IMG/VR virus record: IMGVR_UViG_3300017991_001466
Coordinates: 1-41,710 of that record
Length of the DNA stretch: 41,710 nucleotides
DNA from: a virus
Reading direction: 5' to 3' (one strand)
Position numbers and translations under genes: made by a program. Positions within the stretch are counted from its first letter, which is position 1, and each line of letters starts with the position of its first letter. This document shows positions 23,532 to 30,459 of the stretch, one piece after another. The notes under the pieces are model-generated. The model saw only the letters and a program-made list of their open reading frames with translations, was not told the DNA's origin and ran no database searches.

Positions 23532-24910
23532 TGTCCTTCTCTGAACCTTCTCACTGTGCTGTCGAACTTGACCAGGCGGCCATGCTCGAAGTCTTGTGTA
23601 TACGGCCCTACCTCTTTGAAACCGGGTGCGTAGCGACACAGAGCCACAAAGAGCCTGTGTTGCTGGATCTCGATTTCCTCCTCTGTTTGACAGATAGCAA
23701 CCATCAGGTCGACAATCGCCGCCTTTCGGATCGAATCTGCCACGTCCCGAAACTCTAGGAGTTCCTTTCCCAATGCGGCCCTCTGAACTTGTGAGGCTGT
23801 CCAGACCACGCAATCGAAACCGCCGTGATCTGAATAAGATCCCTCTGCGGGGGCTCCCAAGGCGCGAAGCCCGGAATATATCTCCCCCATCTGCAAGTAC
23901 GTGTTATCAGTCGCGGCTGTCCTTGTTGCGGAGGACTTCATCTCATCGGCGTAGTCGATGATGAGCACGTCGGGGCGTGTACCCCAGTCCCGCACGACTA
24001 CATCTCGGAGATACGACTCGACATCACGCACCGTGGCGCTCTTCGCCGGAAACTGCTTCACGATGAGGTTACCCCCACCCATTCGCAGGATAGCTCGGAG
24101 CTTCTTACCAAGCCTCGCGGAAACTGCCGGACCACCCTCCTCCAACTCATCGAGCAGCAAAGCCGTCATATTGGATGAGATGCGGTTCTGAACTTCAAGC
24201 TCGCCAAGCTCGAACGAAAGGTAGCAAACCTTCAGCCCTAACAGGACCGAAGTAGCTGCGATATGAACCAACGCCATAGACTTGCCAGCCTTCTCGCCTC
24301 CAAGGATACAGCCGAGTTCCCCTCTGCCCAGACCACCCTTGATGGACCGGTCGAGAGCATCTATCCCGATGGGATAGCGGATAACTCTTGCGTCACCCCG
24401 AGAGATTTTGTCGAGGTAGGCTTCCAAGTCCTGCGCCAGATTGACACCACGAGAGCCCATGTCGAGCCTGCTGGCTAGAGTCCTCGCGGCTTCCATGCGC
24501 TTGAAAAAGTCGTCGTACTTGCGGTCTTTGTAGAGCGCGTACCCTTCCTCAAGAGCCTGCACAACCTCAACATCCATGATGGCGTCTTTGAGGATGCTGG
24601 TAGCGTCAGCCCGAGCGATTGGGTGGATCTTGTATGCTCCGTCAATCGCCTTCACACACTTCCGCATCAACTTGTCGGAGACGTCACCGTTGTAGTTGCG
24701 CTTACGGATCAACTCCTTGGAGACAGTCCTGTTCGGAATGCCCCCATTCGAGATGGCGTAGCCCTGGAGAGTCGAGAGAACAGTGCTAACAACCTTCTGG
24801 CTGATCTGCTCGGGATCAACAGTGGTCACTACTCTGTAACCGAATGCTTGATCTTGAACGACCAGCCCGAGTAGGCTCTTAGCAAAATCTCTCGAAAACC
24901 CGTATGCCAT
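23354..24910 (-). CDS. DnaB-like replicative DNA helicase
   Basis: A 518-residue RecA-fold helicase. Walker A is ILGGEKAGKSMAL near residue 208, CYLSFELGELEVQNRI corresponds to the motif H1a region, Walker B is DVLIIDYADEM near 312 and VVWTASQVQR matches motif H3. The N-terminal domain is smaller than in bacterial DnaB. The final 60 residues after about VRRFREGQ are out-of-frame translation of the next gene and look non-native, so the natural stop may have been lost. It follows an AGGAGG-like site at ATG 24910. Together with primase, SSB and polymerase it forms the phage replisome. Confidence 0.88.
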   Translation of the reverse strand: MAYGFSRDFAKSLLGLVVQDQAFGYRVVTTVDPEQISQKVVSTVLSTLQGYAISNGGIPNRTVSKELIRKRNYNGDVSDKLMRKCVKAIDGAYKIHPIARADATSILKDAIMDVEVVQALEEGYALYKDRKYDDFFKRMEAARTLASRLDMGSRGVNLAQDLEAYLDKISRGDARVIRYPIGIDALDRSIKGGLGRGELGCILGGEKAGKSMALVHIAATSVLLGLKVCYLSFELGELEVQNRISSNMTALLLDELEEGGPAVSARLGKKLRAILRMGGGNLIVKQFPAKSATVRDVESYLRDVVVRDWGTRPDVLIIDYADEMKSSATRTAATDNTYLQMGEIYSGLRALGAPAEGSYSDHGGFDCVVWTASQVQRAALGKELLEFRDVADSIRKAAIVDLMVAICQTEEEIEIQQHRLFVALCRYAPGFKEVGPYTQDFEHGRLVKFDSTVRRFREGQWQKNSPRTVTGQCAVGSRMISSTPSRCPLTTPSVEASRFVPRFGSHRRAGSFVPLLGV

Positions 24911-24957
24911 TCTTCCTCCCGTTAGTACAAATTGCGGCCCAAAATGTTCTGTCCGCT

Positions 24958-24999
24958 CCCGCTATCAGCGGGGCAGGGGGATACCCCCCTATAGGGGGG
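24958..24999 (-). terminator. Double hairpin between the coiled-coil and helicase genes
   Basis: A CCCCCCTATAGGGGGG perfect palindrome (24984-24999) and a second hairpin CCCGCT/AGCGGG (24958-24972) lie in the 100-base gap before the helicase; TTTT follows a little later in the transcribed direction. They may terminate or slow transcription or protect an mRNA end. Confidence 0.55.
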
Positions 25000-25010
25000 G
25001 TAAGGGGGAG

Positions 25011-25232
25011 TCATGGCGACCTGCGCTTGACAGGCTTCGGCGGAATCTTCCGAGAAAGCCTTGCCTCACGTTTCCTGTTGAGTTCAAGCACAACACCGCC
25101 CAACCTCTCCTCCTTCTGTACGCCAAGTGCCAGCTCTCGCTCGCGTAGCTCGATGTCGCGCTCGCGCAGTTCAAGCTCACGCTCTTTCAACGCTAACTCT
25201 CTGCGCTTGAGCTTCTTTTCGTCAGCGTCCAA
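25011..25232 (-). CDS. Short charged coiled-coil protein
   Basis: A 73-residue protein read from TTG 25232 with AGGAGG seven bases upstream inside the helicase gene. Residues 5-38 are an almost uninterrupted run of Glu, Arg, Lys and Leu in repeated ELRER-type units, a clear coiled coil; the tail is basic and Pro-rich (IPPKPVKRRSP). Overlaps the SF2 helicase gene by 11 bases. Function unknown; the TTG start is a judgement from spacing. Confidence 0.65.
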   Translation of the reverse strand: MDADEKKLKRRELALKERELELRERDIELRERELALGVQKEERLGGVVLELNRKREARLSRKIPPKPVKRRSP

Positions 25233-26706
25233 TGCCTACCCTCCTTCCTGTACCAGCCGCCCTCACAGGGGCAACCAATGGTGACAGGGAGTTGTTGTGC
25301 GCCACCAACTCCCTTTCGACTTGCTCCTCGGGCTTCTCTCGAATCTCCCTCAGAGATTGCACAATACGGACGTTCATCCCCTCTCGGGTATACTGCCGAT
25401 ACCGCTTTCGGGAATGTTTCAGAAGCGTGGCGTGATGCGTGTCTATGAAGTCGAAGAAAACAAATGCTGTCTTCGATTCGCCAACACGCATGACACGCCC
25501 CGCCTTTTGAACGGTAGGAATCTTGCCCTTCATACCCGCCGCGTTGATACCGCTGCGGATATTCGGTATGTCGACACCCTTGTTGAAGATCTTGCTACAG
25601 ATCAGGATGTCCATTCGTCCACTGTTGAGCCTGCGGATATACTTCCGCCTATCAGCCGACTTGTGTGTGCCCCAGACGAACTCGACGTCGAATCCGTATT
25701 CCAGGAGCATATCCTTGAGGATGTAGCCGTGCCGTTTGCGCTCAACGAACAACAGAGCTGGAAGCGGCGCAATGCGACAGATACGACAAATGGTACGGTT
25801 GCGGCCCCGATTCTCGACGATACCCTTGTCGTAAGTCTTGTGCCAGCCACGAGTGTTCAGCTCTTGCGTACCTGGAGGCTTGTAGAATATGACGTCCGAC
25901 ACTGCCAGACGCCCGAAATCGACAAGCTCTTGCGTCGTCACCTCGTGGATGACAGGCCCAGTGGCACCTATCACGTAGGCGTCCTTTTGATCGCTGCGGC
26001 CTGTCGGAGTGGCTGTCAAGGCGATACGGAAGTATGCCGGGACAGACATAGCCACTTTCCAGTACGTTTGCGCTCCGAGAATGTGACCTTCGTCGAAGAT
26101 TACGCACCTGACGCTCTTCAGAAACTCTCGCGTTGGTATGCTTCCGTTAGCCAGCCTGTGATACAAGGTCTGAAGAGTCGCAACAGTGAAGCGGCGCGGG
26201 TCGAAGTTGCTGCCAACTATCACCCCAGCCGGAGTCTTCGTTATCTTGCGCCAACGATCTCGCGCCTGTTCGCGTAGTGCCTTCTCATCGACGAGGAACA
26301 GGGTGTTGCCATCAACCCGACACGCCAGGGTGACAGCGACCTCAGTTTTGCCAGCACCAGTCGCGTGTTTCAGGATGCCGTTACCCTGTTTCAACACAGC
26401 CTCGACAGCATCCTTTTGGTAGTAGAACAGATGCTCACACTCTGGAGGAGACGGGAGAATAGCTGGACGTGATCGGTGCTCGATCACCTGTACCTTCACG
26501 CTTGACTCCGCACACAGCTTCAGACACCGATCAAGTAGACCGGCGGCGAACTGCTTAGTCCTCTTACTGTATAGCCTCCTGAGCTTCGTGCGGTATCGAC
26601 CACGGTAGTAGTACGAAACCGGCACACTGAGAGCCCTGTGCAGCCACCCCTCTTCGTTCGGAGTAGCCTGTACTTTGCACCAAATGTACCCGCGACTGAT
26701 GATCAT
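25222..26706 (-). CDS. SF2 DNA/RNA helicase (DExH type, UvsW-like)
   Basis: A 494-residue superfamily 2 helicase. Q-like FYYQKDAV, Walker A KHATGAGKTEVA (about 113-122), DExH motif II VIFDEGH (about 203), motif III ALTATPTG, motif V KIFNKGVDIPNI and motif VI QKAGRVMRVG appear in order. A roughly 90-residue N-terminal domain precedes them, as in phage UvsW-type branch-migration helicases. The start ATG 26706 uses GAGGAG within the end of the preceding gene. Likely role: processing branched replication or recombination intermediates, or switching off origins, by analogy with UvsW. Confidence 0.88.
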   Translation of the reverse strand: MIISRGYIWCKVQATPNEEGWLHRALSVPVSYYYRGRYRTKLRRLYSKRTKQFAAGLLDRCLKLCAESSVKVQVIEHRSRPAILPSPPECEHLFYYQKDAVEAVLKQGNGILKHATGAGKTEVAVTLACRVDGNTLFLVDEKALREQARDRWRKITKTPAGVIVGSNFDPRRFTVATLQTLYHRLANGSIPTREFLKSVRCVIFDEGHILGAQTYWKVAMSVPAYFRIALTATPTGRSDQKDAYVIGATGPVIHEVTTQELVDFGRLAVSDVIFYKPPGTQELNTRGWHKTYDKGIVENRGRNRTICRICRIAPLPALLFVERKRHGYILKDMLLEYGFDVEFVWGTHKSADRRKYIRRLNSGRMDILICSKIFNKGVDIPNIRSGINAAGMKGKIPTVQKAGRVMRVGESKTAFVFFDFIDTHHATLLKHSRKRYRQYTREGMNVRIVQSLREIREKPEEQVERELVAHNNSLSPLVAPVRAAGTGRRVGIGR

Positions 26707-26709
26707 GCT

Positions 26710-27009
26710 CTACTCCTCGTCGTCCTCCTCTGGGACAGGTGCCTTGATCGGCTTGGCGCTCGCGATCACTGCCTCTTGTACTCGCCCGTTCGCTCGGGCT
26801 GCTGAAGCTCCCTCAAGAGCCCTGCCGCCGATGACGAAACCGGCGATCCATGTGAGTGCGTCGACAACCGTGTCCGGGGAGAGAACCCCGTTGAACTCGA
26901 TCTTGCCGAGCGCGATCAGAACGGTCACAGAGGTCAGGATTGCCAGACCAGAGATCAGGCCGACCATCACCTTCTGCGACTCCCACCATTTCTTTGGCTT
27001 GTCACTCAT
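26710..27009 (-). CDS. Small membrane protein, holin candidate
   Basis: A 99-residue protein with a basic Trp-rich N-terminus (SDKPKKWWESQK), a transmembrane segment at about 15-35 (MVGLISGLAILTSVTVLIALG), a second at about 50-66 (ALTWIAGFVIGG) and an acidic end (PVPEEDDEE). Two segments, short length and charged tail fit class II holins. It lies two genes after the putative secreted endolysin and has its own promoter (27035-27063). Identification as holin is inference. Confidence 0.65.
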   Translation of the reverse strand: MSDKPKKWWESQKVMVGLISGLAILTSVTVLIALGKIEFNGVLSPDTVVDALTWIAGFVIGGRALEGASAARANGRVQEAVIASAKPIKAPVPEEDDEE

Positions 27010-27034
27010 GCCACGAACCTCCTATGTCCTTGAT

Positions 27035-27085
27035 ATTATGTCCATAATTCCAAGCGCAGAAACTTTCTCTCAATGTAGGGGAATG
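27035..27085 (-). promoter_or_regulatory. Phage promoter B
   Basis: -10 CATAAT (27035-27040 complement), 17-base spacer ending GGA, -35 GTTTCT (27058-27063) preceded by AAA, with CCTACATT upstream in two direct copies. A second GGACATAGG follows the -10. It drives the holin candidate and the SF2 helicase. Confidence 0.78.
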
Positions 27086-27090
27086 TAGGG

Positions 27091-27199
27091 AAAAGAGCAA
27101 AAAAAGCTGACCCCCTGGAGGGGGTGTTGCGGCGGTTTTCTTGACAGGAGATAGCCGTGGGCAATATTACCCACAAACCGCAACACCCCCTCCAGGGGG
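27091..27199 (-). terminator. Terminator with a 22-base perfect stem and nested palindrome
   Basis: Arms 27111-27132 and 27178-27199 are perfect 22-base inverted repeats. The 45-base loop holds a near-perfect palindrome GTGGGCAATATTACCCAC (27157-27174). In the transcribed direction the stem is followed by TCAGC and TTTTTTT, then GCTCTTTT, a good intrinsic terminator just upstream of promoter B. Confidence 0.8.
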
Positions 27200-27210
27200 C
27201 CAACCTAACT

Positions 27211-27225
27211 GATCAGATGCCGATC
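27211..27225. promoter_or_regulatory. Dyad overlapping the stop of the 27224 gene
   Basis: The TGA is part of TGATC; the 22-base-stem terminator follows 11 bases later. Confidence 0.7.
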
Positions 27226-27529
27226 ACGTCTGACGCTGGTAAAAGTCGAAGAGCTTGGACCTGCGCTCTCGGTCATTGAATTCCTTGACCGTCATCCAGA
27301 CGCGCGTGCTCAGATCCATGAACCTCATCCTGTGTGCCTGATCACCAGCCCACTCCCGGAGCGCCTGCAACTCTGACGAGTAGGCGTAGCGTATCGTCGC
27401 GATCTGCCGCCCACTACTGTTGAAAACTTCCAACATGCGTCGAGGGTTTCCGTTGGGGTCGTTGACTGCACACAGTTCGTTGTAGAAGACTACCTCTTTG
27501 CCTTCTCCAGCCGTACCTTCTCTCTCCAT
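27224..27529 (-). CDS. Hypothetical protein, 101 aa
   Basis: ATG 27529 (MEREGTAGEGKEVVFYNEL) follows GAGGAGGCGTGC; a GTG seven codons earlier is less likely because the ribosome-binding site lies between them. The sequence is mixed with a VWMTVKEFNDRERR segment near the end. It overlaps the hydrolase gene by 40 bases and its TGA stop is inside a GATC dyad. No recognised family. Its closeness to the hydrolase hints at a lysis or surface role, with weak support. Confidence 0.65.
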   Translation of the reverse strand: MEREGTAGEGKEVVFYNELCAVNDPNGNPRRMLEVFNSSGRQIATIRYAYSSELQALREWAGDQAHRMRFMDLSTRVWMTVKEFNDRERRSKLFDFYQRQT

Positions 27530-28116
27530 GCACGCCTCCTCTCGTACCACCCTTTCGGCCGCAGCCGAGTAGAGTCATAGAACCTGTTGCGAAGCCTGGA
27601 CCCATCGGCCTCTGTCTTGCACTTCACCCGCGTCCACCGTAAGGCTTCAGCGCGGTGCTGGTCGATGTAGCCCCCGAAGTGATTTGCCCGAGGACACGGG
27701 TTTGGGTGTTTACCCGCTTGCCACTCGTCGACAAACTCCAGAGTGTCGAGCCATGCCTCCTTGTGGAGACCTGCCCACTGGGGTCCGTTAGGCCAATCGC
27801 TTGGCCTTGCTCCGTCTAGCCCAAGCTGGTACAGCCACGGGCGTTGCTTGTTACGCCTGTTCTTCACGGCTGCACTGTAGCGTCTGACGGTCTGGAGGAA
27901 GTTGCGGCTCTTTGATAACCGCGACCGATGGACATACACCCATGCTATAGCGGCGTACTCCACAGGTCTCCTCCATCCTGCCTCGCCAACGAGAGAACGT
28001 GCCAGCCAAATCTTGGCTTCGTCGTTCCACTCTTGCTCGGGGACGACCTCCCCCATCACCTCCTGTGCCAGCGTCATTACGAGAATGAACACCAGCACCC
28101 CGTATGGCTTCACCAT
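27490..28116 (-). CDS. Secreted SleB-like cell-wall hydrolase (endolysin candidate)
   Basis: A 208-residue protein from ATG 28116 (after GAGGAGGTGGCT). Residues 1-22 are a signal or signal-anchor segment (VKPYGVLVFILVMTLAQEV). The body matches SleB-type hydrolases: ARSLVGEAGW with the likely catalytic Glu (E45), EYAAIAWVYVHRSR, and ANHFGG near residue 160. Lys and Arg are frequent at the C-terminus, useful for wall binding. A hydrophobic start without a clear cleavage site could make it a SAR-type endolysin released from the membrane. With the nearby holin candidate it probably forms the lysis cassette. Confidence 0.75.
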   Translation of the reverse strand: MVKPYGVLVFILVMTLAQEVMGEVVPEQEWNDEAKIWLARSLVGEAGWRRPVEYAAIAWVYVHRSRLSKSRNFLQTVRRYSAAVKNRRNKQRPWLYQLGLDGARPSDWPNGPQWAGLHKEAWLDTLEFVDEWQAGKHPNPCPRANHFGGYIDQHRAEALRWTRVKCKTEADGSRLRNRFYDSTRLRPKGWYERRRAWREKVRLEKAKR

Positions 28117-28134
28117 AGCCACCTCCTCATCGCT

Positions 28135-28170
28135 GCACCCGATCTGATTACGATCAACCAGATCGGGTGC
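28135..28170 (-). promoter_or_regulatory. Perfect 12-base hairpin containing a GATC dyad
   Basis: GCACCCGATCTG (28135-28146) and CAGATCGGGTGC (28159-28170) flank a 12-base loop in the leader of the hydrolase gene, with the dyad 28141-28155 overlapping the left arm. It ends 19 bases before the start, so it could affect transcription into, or translation of, the lysis gene. Confidence 0.65.
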
Positions 28171-28189
28171 AATCATGAAAAGACCGCTA

Positions 28190-28429
28190 CTAGTAACCGC
28201 GTGTGCGCCGCTTCGCGATGACGTTTCCGTCCGCGTCGACGGCGTGCCACTCACAGAAATCCTCGCCGGGCCATGCCGGATCGGACTCGCTGAATTCCGA
28301 GCCCCAGACCTCCAGCTTGGCAATCTCGCAGATGAGCTGTTCCGTGAGGTTCATGCCGGCCTCAGCGGGGGATTTCGCGATGGCCTTCTGCCGCGCCGTT
28401 TCCCCGGTGTACGTATTCACGAGATACAT
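28190..28429 (-). CDS. Hypothetical protein, 79 aa
   Basis: ATG 28429 (MYLVNTYTGETARQKAIAKS) follows GGGAGGTGTAG. Residues 26-45 form a helix (LTEQLICEIAKLEVWG) and the end has a CEWHAVDADGNVIAKRR strand pair. One of the cassette-like small genes of the accessory block. Function unknown. Confidence 0.7.
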   Translation of the reverse strand: MYLVNTYTGETARQKAIAKSPAEAGMNLTEQLICEIAKLEVWGSEFSESDPAWPGEDFCEWHAVDADGNVIAKRRTRGY

Positions 28430-28430
28430 G

Positions 28431-28634
28431 CTACACCTCCCGCCAAATGGCGACGACACCGAACACAGCCTGCATCGGGTGACACACAGCCGCGAGCACC
28501 GGAACGTCGGCGTACACGGGGTGCTCGACGAACTCGAACTCGATGTCGGAAGCGCACTTGAACCACCCGAGGTCCGACATGGGCACCTCGGCCTCACCAC
28601 GGCGTATCTTACACGCCTCGCACTGACACGACAT
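28431..28634 (-). CDS. Small Cys-containing protein, 67 aa
   Basis: ATG 28634 follows AGGAGGTAGT. The start MSCQCEACKIRRGEAEV contains C-x-C-x2-C, a possible metal site; the rest is hydrophobic with VPVLAAVCHPMQAVFGVVAI near the end, maybe membrane-associated. The longer frame upstream passes through a conserved hairpin and is rejected. Function unknown. Confidence 0.68.
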   Translation of the reverse strand: MSCQCEACKIRRGEAEVPMSDLGWFKCASDIEFEFVEHPVYADVPVLAAVCHPMQAVFGVVAIWREV

Positions 28635-28673
28635 ACTACCTCCTGTTTGCACTCGGGAGCCATATCCCGTCGT

Positions 28674-28706
28674 GGCGGCCAACCTGATGTTGCGAGGTTG
28701 GCCGCC
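28674..28706 (-). ncRNA. Conserved-loop hairpin, copy 4
   Basis: Perfect 12-base stem (GGCGGCCAACCT type) closing the nine-base loop CGCAACATC. It lies 22 bases after the stop at 28729 and about 30 bases before the next ribosome-binding site, as an intercistronic element shared with 29305, 29610 and 30401. Confidence 0.75.
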
Positions 28707-28728
28707 AACACCGAACATGGATACCGTG

Positions 28729-29073
28729 CTACGCTCCGTTACGCCGCTCGTTCCAGGACTGAATGTGGCTGCGACGAATAGCCCTCAAAGCCGCCTCGTG
28801 CGCCTTCTTGAGTTCTGGGTCCTGGACGGCGACCCAGTCAGGCACGATGACCTTACCGTCTCCGTCACAGACCGGACACTGCGCGTCGTAAGCCCCGTTG
28901 AGGTAGTGTTGCCACTCCTCGTCGGTCCAGTCACGCTCCCGATCCTCTGCGGTGATACACCCCATGACGTCGACCTTGCCGTGCCCCGAACAAGCGGGAC
29001 AGATCGCCCACTTGCCGATGACGTCGATCTCGTCTCCGTCGAAGTCGAAGACCTTGCACAAAAGCTCGGCCAT
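28729..29073 (-). CDS. DnaJ-type zinc-finger protein, 114 aa
   Basis: Two repeats CPACSGHGKV (about residue 25) and CPVCDGDGKV (about 66) match the C-x2-C-x-G-x-G units of the DnaJ central domain, which bind one zinc ion together. The rest is acidic in the middle and basic at the end. No J domain or substrate domain is present. Its start overlaps the previous stop as TGATG. Such proteins are frequent in phages; partner unknown. Confidence 0.8.
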   Translation of the reverse strand: MAELLCKVFDFDGDEIDVIGKWAICPACSGHGKVDVMGCITAEDRERDWTDEEWQHYLNGAYDAQCPVCDGDGKVIVPDWVAVQDPELKKAHEAALRAIRRSHIQSWNERRNGA

Positions 29074-29264
29074 CAGTAAGCCTCCTCGATTGCCATCTCA
29101 GCCGCCTCGACCGGGTCGGTGCCGAAGTCGTACTCGTCCCGGAGAAGGAAGTCAGGCAGATCGAAGACGCCCACACCGACTCGTGCCATGACGGCGGCGT
29201 CGACCTTACGGAGCCAGTCTGCGAAGCCTTGGTCACCGTTGGCGTACTCCTCTGCGCGATCCAT
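29073..29264 (-). CDS. Small acidic protein, 63 aa
   Basis: Starts MDRAEEYANGDQGFADWL after GACAGGAGGTATAGA. Contains FADWLRKVDAAVMARVGVGVFDLPDFLLRDEYDFG, a pattern common to many small phage and plasmid proteins of unknown function (W-L/V-x-D followed by DLPD and a DxY). Helical and acidic. Confidence 0.75.
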   Translation of the reverse strand: MDRAEEYANGDQGFADWLRKVDAAVMARVGVGVFDLPDFLLRDEYDFGTDPVEAAEMAIEEAY

Positions 29265-29283
29265 TCTATACCTCCTGTCAATG

Positions 29284-29335
29284 CTGGGATCGGCCCCAGA
29301 ATGAGGGGCTCAACCGATGATGCTGGTTGAGCCCC
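29284..29335 (-). ncRNA. Intercistronic module: conserved-loop hairpin copy 3 plus CTGGG mini-hairpin
   Basis: An 11-base stem (29305-29315 with 29325-29335) closes loop AGCATCATC, then CATTCTGGG-GCCGAT-CCCAG forms a mini-hairpin (29284-29299) directly before the TTGACAGGAGG site. A GATC dyad lies upstream. The same module precedes other genes of the block. Confidence 0.75.
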
Positions 29336-29336
29336 C

Positions 29337-29351
29337 GATCCGATTCCGATC
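29337..29351. promoter_or_regulatory. Dyad GATCCGATTCCGATC, module copy 3
   Basis: Lies five bases after the stop at 29357 and next to the conserved-loop hairpin; the identical 15-mer recurs at 29641 and 30435. Confidence 0.75.
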
Positions 29352-29356
29352 AGTTG

Positions 29357-29566
29357 CTACTCGTAGACGTAGAAGACCTTGCTGCGCTCGGTGTCGACCA
29401 CAGGGAACGTACCATCCGGCCCGAACACGAGCAGGGCTTCGTCCGTGAGGACTCCGACGTTGCCACCCGCCGAGGGGTTTTTGTCGTCCTGCTTCAGAAC
29501 GCGCTGGACGGTGTCGTTCGCGAGCCGCAGCCCGTCGAGGTAGCGAACCTTCAGCAAATCGTACAT
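29357..29566 (-). CDS. Hypothetical protein, 69 aa
   Basis: Starts MYDLLKVRYLDGLRLANDT after ACAGGGGAGAG. Two predicted strands (VGVLTDEALLVFG and VVDTERSKVFYVYE) follow a short helix. No motif; small accessory gene. Confidence 0.68.
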   Translation of the reverse strand: MYDLLKVRYLDGLRLANDTVQRVLKQDDKNPSAGGNVGVLTDEALLVFGPDGTFPVVDTERSKVFYVYE

Positions 29567-29584
29567 CTCTCTCCCCTGTCCTGT

Positions 29585-29636
29585 GCTGGGATCGGCCCCA
29601 GAATGTGACGGCCAACCTGATGTTGCGAGGTTGGCC
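29585..29636 (-). ncRNA. Intercistronic module: conserved-loop hairpin copy 2 plus CTGGG mini-hairpin
   Basis: Nine-base stem GGCCAACCT/AGGTTGGCC (29610-29618, 29628-29636) with loop CGCAACATC, then CTGGG-GCCGAT-CCCAG just before the GACAGGGGAG site of the next gene. Follows the GATC dyad 29641-29655. Confidence 0.75.
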
Positions 29637-29640
29637 GCCA

Positions 29641-29655
29641 GATCCGATTCCGATC
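29641..29655. promoter_or_regulatory. Dyad GATCCGATTCCGATC, module copy 2
   Basis: Nine bases after the stop at 29665 and immediately before the conserved-loop hairpin. Confidence 0.75.
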
Positions 29656-29664
29656 ACTTGCTGA

Positions 29665-29871
29665 CTACAACTTCACCACAGCGACCTGCGTCAGACGCTT
29701 GTAGCGAATGTGAACCTCAGTGTGCCCCATGTTCGTCAGCTCATCACGGGTGGTGTACCCGCTGCCCCCGATACCGGTCACCTGGAAGTCCTTGCCAGCG
29801 TCGAAATCCGCCAACATGGCCTTCTTGCTCTTGTAGTCCCGCCCGTATGCGGGCACCAGCGTCAAGGTCAT
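29665..29871 (-). CDS. Conserved small phage protein, 68 aa
   Basis: ATG 29871 (MTLTLVPAYGRDYKSKKAML) follows GGCAGGAGAG. The opening resembles small phage proteins with AYGRDYKSKK followed by A-x-L-x-D-x-x-x-GKDF, here MLADFDAGKDFQVTG. Function unknown. The longer upstream frame passes through the leader structure and is rejected. Confidence 0.78.
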   Translation of the reverse strand: MTLTLVPAYGRDYKSKKAMLADFDAGKDFQVTGIGGSGYTTRDELTNMGHTEVHIRYKRLTQVAVVKL

Positions 29872-29886
29872 CTCTCCTGCCTTTCC

Positions 29887-29967
29887 CTGGGAAGACCCAG
29901 AATGAGGCACCCAAACTGATGCTGACCGGCGGCGACGGTTGTACCACCTTGGGTGCCTCATTCTGGG
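29887..29967 (-). promoter_or_regulatory. Leader with competing stem structures
   Basis: A perfect 19-base inverted repeat (29896-29914 and 29949-29967) with a 34-base loop lies between promoter C and the gene at 29871. Its 3' arm also contains CTGGG that can pair with CCCAG at 29887-29891 to make the mini-hairpin next to the ribosome-binding site, so the two folds exclude each other. This looks like an attenuator or switch. Confidence 0.65.
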
Positions 29968-29986
29968 GCCTCTCGGCCCCATGGAG

Positions 29987-30041
29987 GATATGTCCGAATC
30001 CCCCTGCGCGGAAAGTTTTTACAGAAGTAGGTTTTACACCT
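29987..30041 (-). promoter_or_regulatory. Phage promoter C
   Basis: -10 CATATC (29987-29992 complement), 17-base spacer ending GGA, -35 CTTTCC (30010-30015) preceded by AAAAA, CCTACTT upstream and a GTAGGT/ACCTAC hairpin, the same layout as promoter A. It starts a transcript inside the accessory block. Confidence 0.75.
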
Positions 30042-30049
30042 ACACGGTG

Positions 30050-30361
30050 CTAGTCCTCATAGACGCCGACGATGGCACCGTTGACGGGCTCGACGAGCGT
30101 GCCGACTGCCTCCATCAGACGGAAGTAGAAGTCGATGCCGTAACCATCGTAGGTTCCGGGGAGACCCTCTTCCGTGCAGATGACACAGTACGACCGCTCA
30201 GATGCCCACCCGCGCCCGAGGCGGCGGTCTTCGTCGGCAGTCCAGACGGACTTCTCGATGATCTCGTGCCAATACTCGCCGACGTACTCATCGACGAGAA
30301 GTGCGCGAAGCGCCGCCTTGACCTTTTCGACCATCTCGATCTGCCTCTCCGTGGAAACCAT
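30050..30361 (-). CDS. Hypothetical protein, 103 aa
   Basis: Starts MVSTERQIEMVEKVKAALRALL after TTGACAGGAGAGAGAG. Helical N-terminus, then SVWTADEDRRLGRGWASERSYCVICTEEG and YGIDFYFRLMEAV. No catalytic motif recognised. Member of the small-gene block between two regulatory modules. Confidence 0.7.
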   Translation of the reverse strand: MVSTERQIEMVEKVKAALRALLVDEYVGEYWHEIIEKSVWTADEDRRLGRGWASERSYCVICTEEGLPGTYDGYGIDFYFRLMEAVGTLVEPVNGAIVGVYED

Positions 30362-30378
30362 CTCTCTCTCCTGTCAAT

Positions 30379-30433
30379 GCTGGGATCGGCCCCAGAATGA
30401 GCCAGCCAACCCGATGTTGCTGGGTTGGCTGGC
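30379..30433 (-). ncRNA. Intercistronic module: conserved-loop hairpin copy 1 plus CTGGG mini-hairpin
   Basis: Perfect 12-base stem (30401-30412 with 30422-30433) closing loop AGCAACATC; then CTGGG-GCCGAT-CCCAG before TTGACAGGAG. The GATC dyad 30435-30449 touches its outer end. Confidence 0.75.
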
Positions 30434-30434
30434 C

Positions 30435-30449
30435 GATCCGATTCCGATC
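30435..30449. promoter_or_regulatory. Dyad GATCCGATTCCGATC, module copy 1
   Basis: Ten bases after the stop at 30460, touching the conserved-loop hairpin. Confidence 0.75.
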
Positions 30450-30459
30450 ACTGCTAGAG

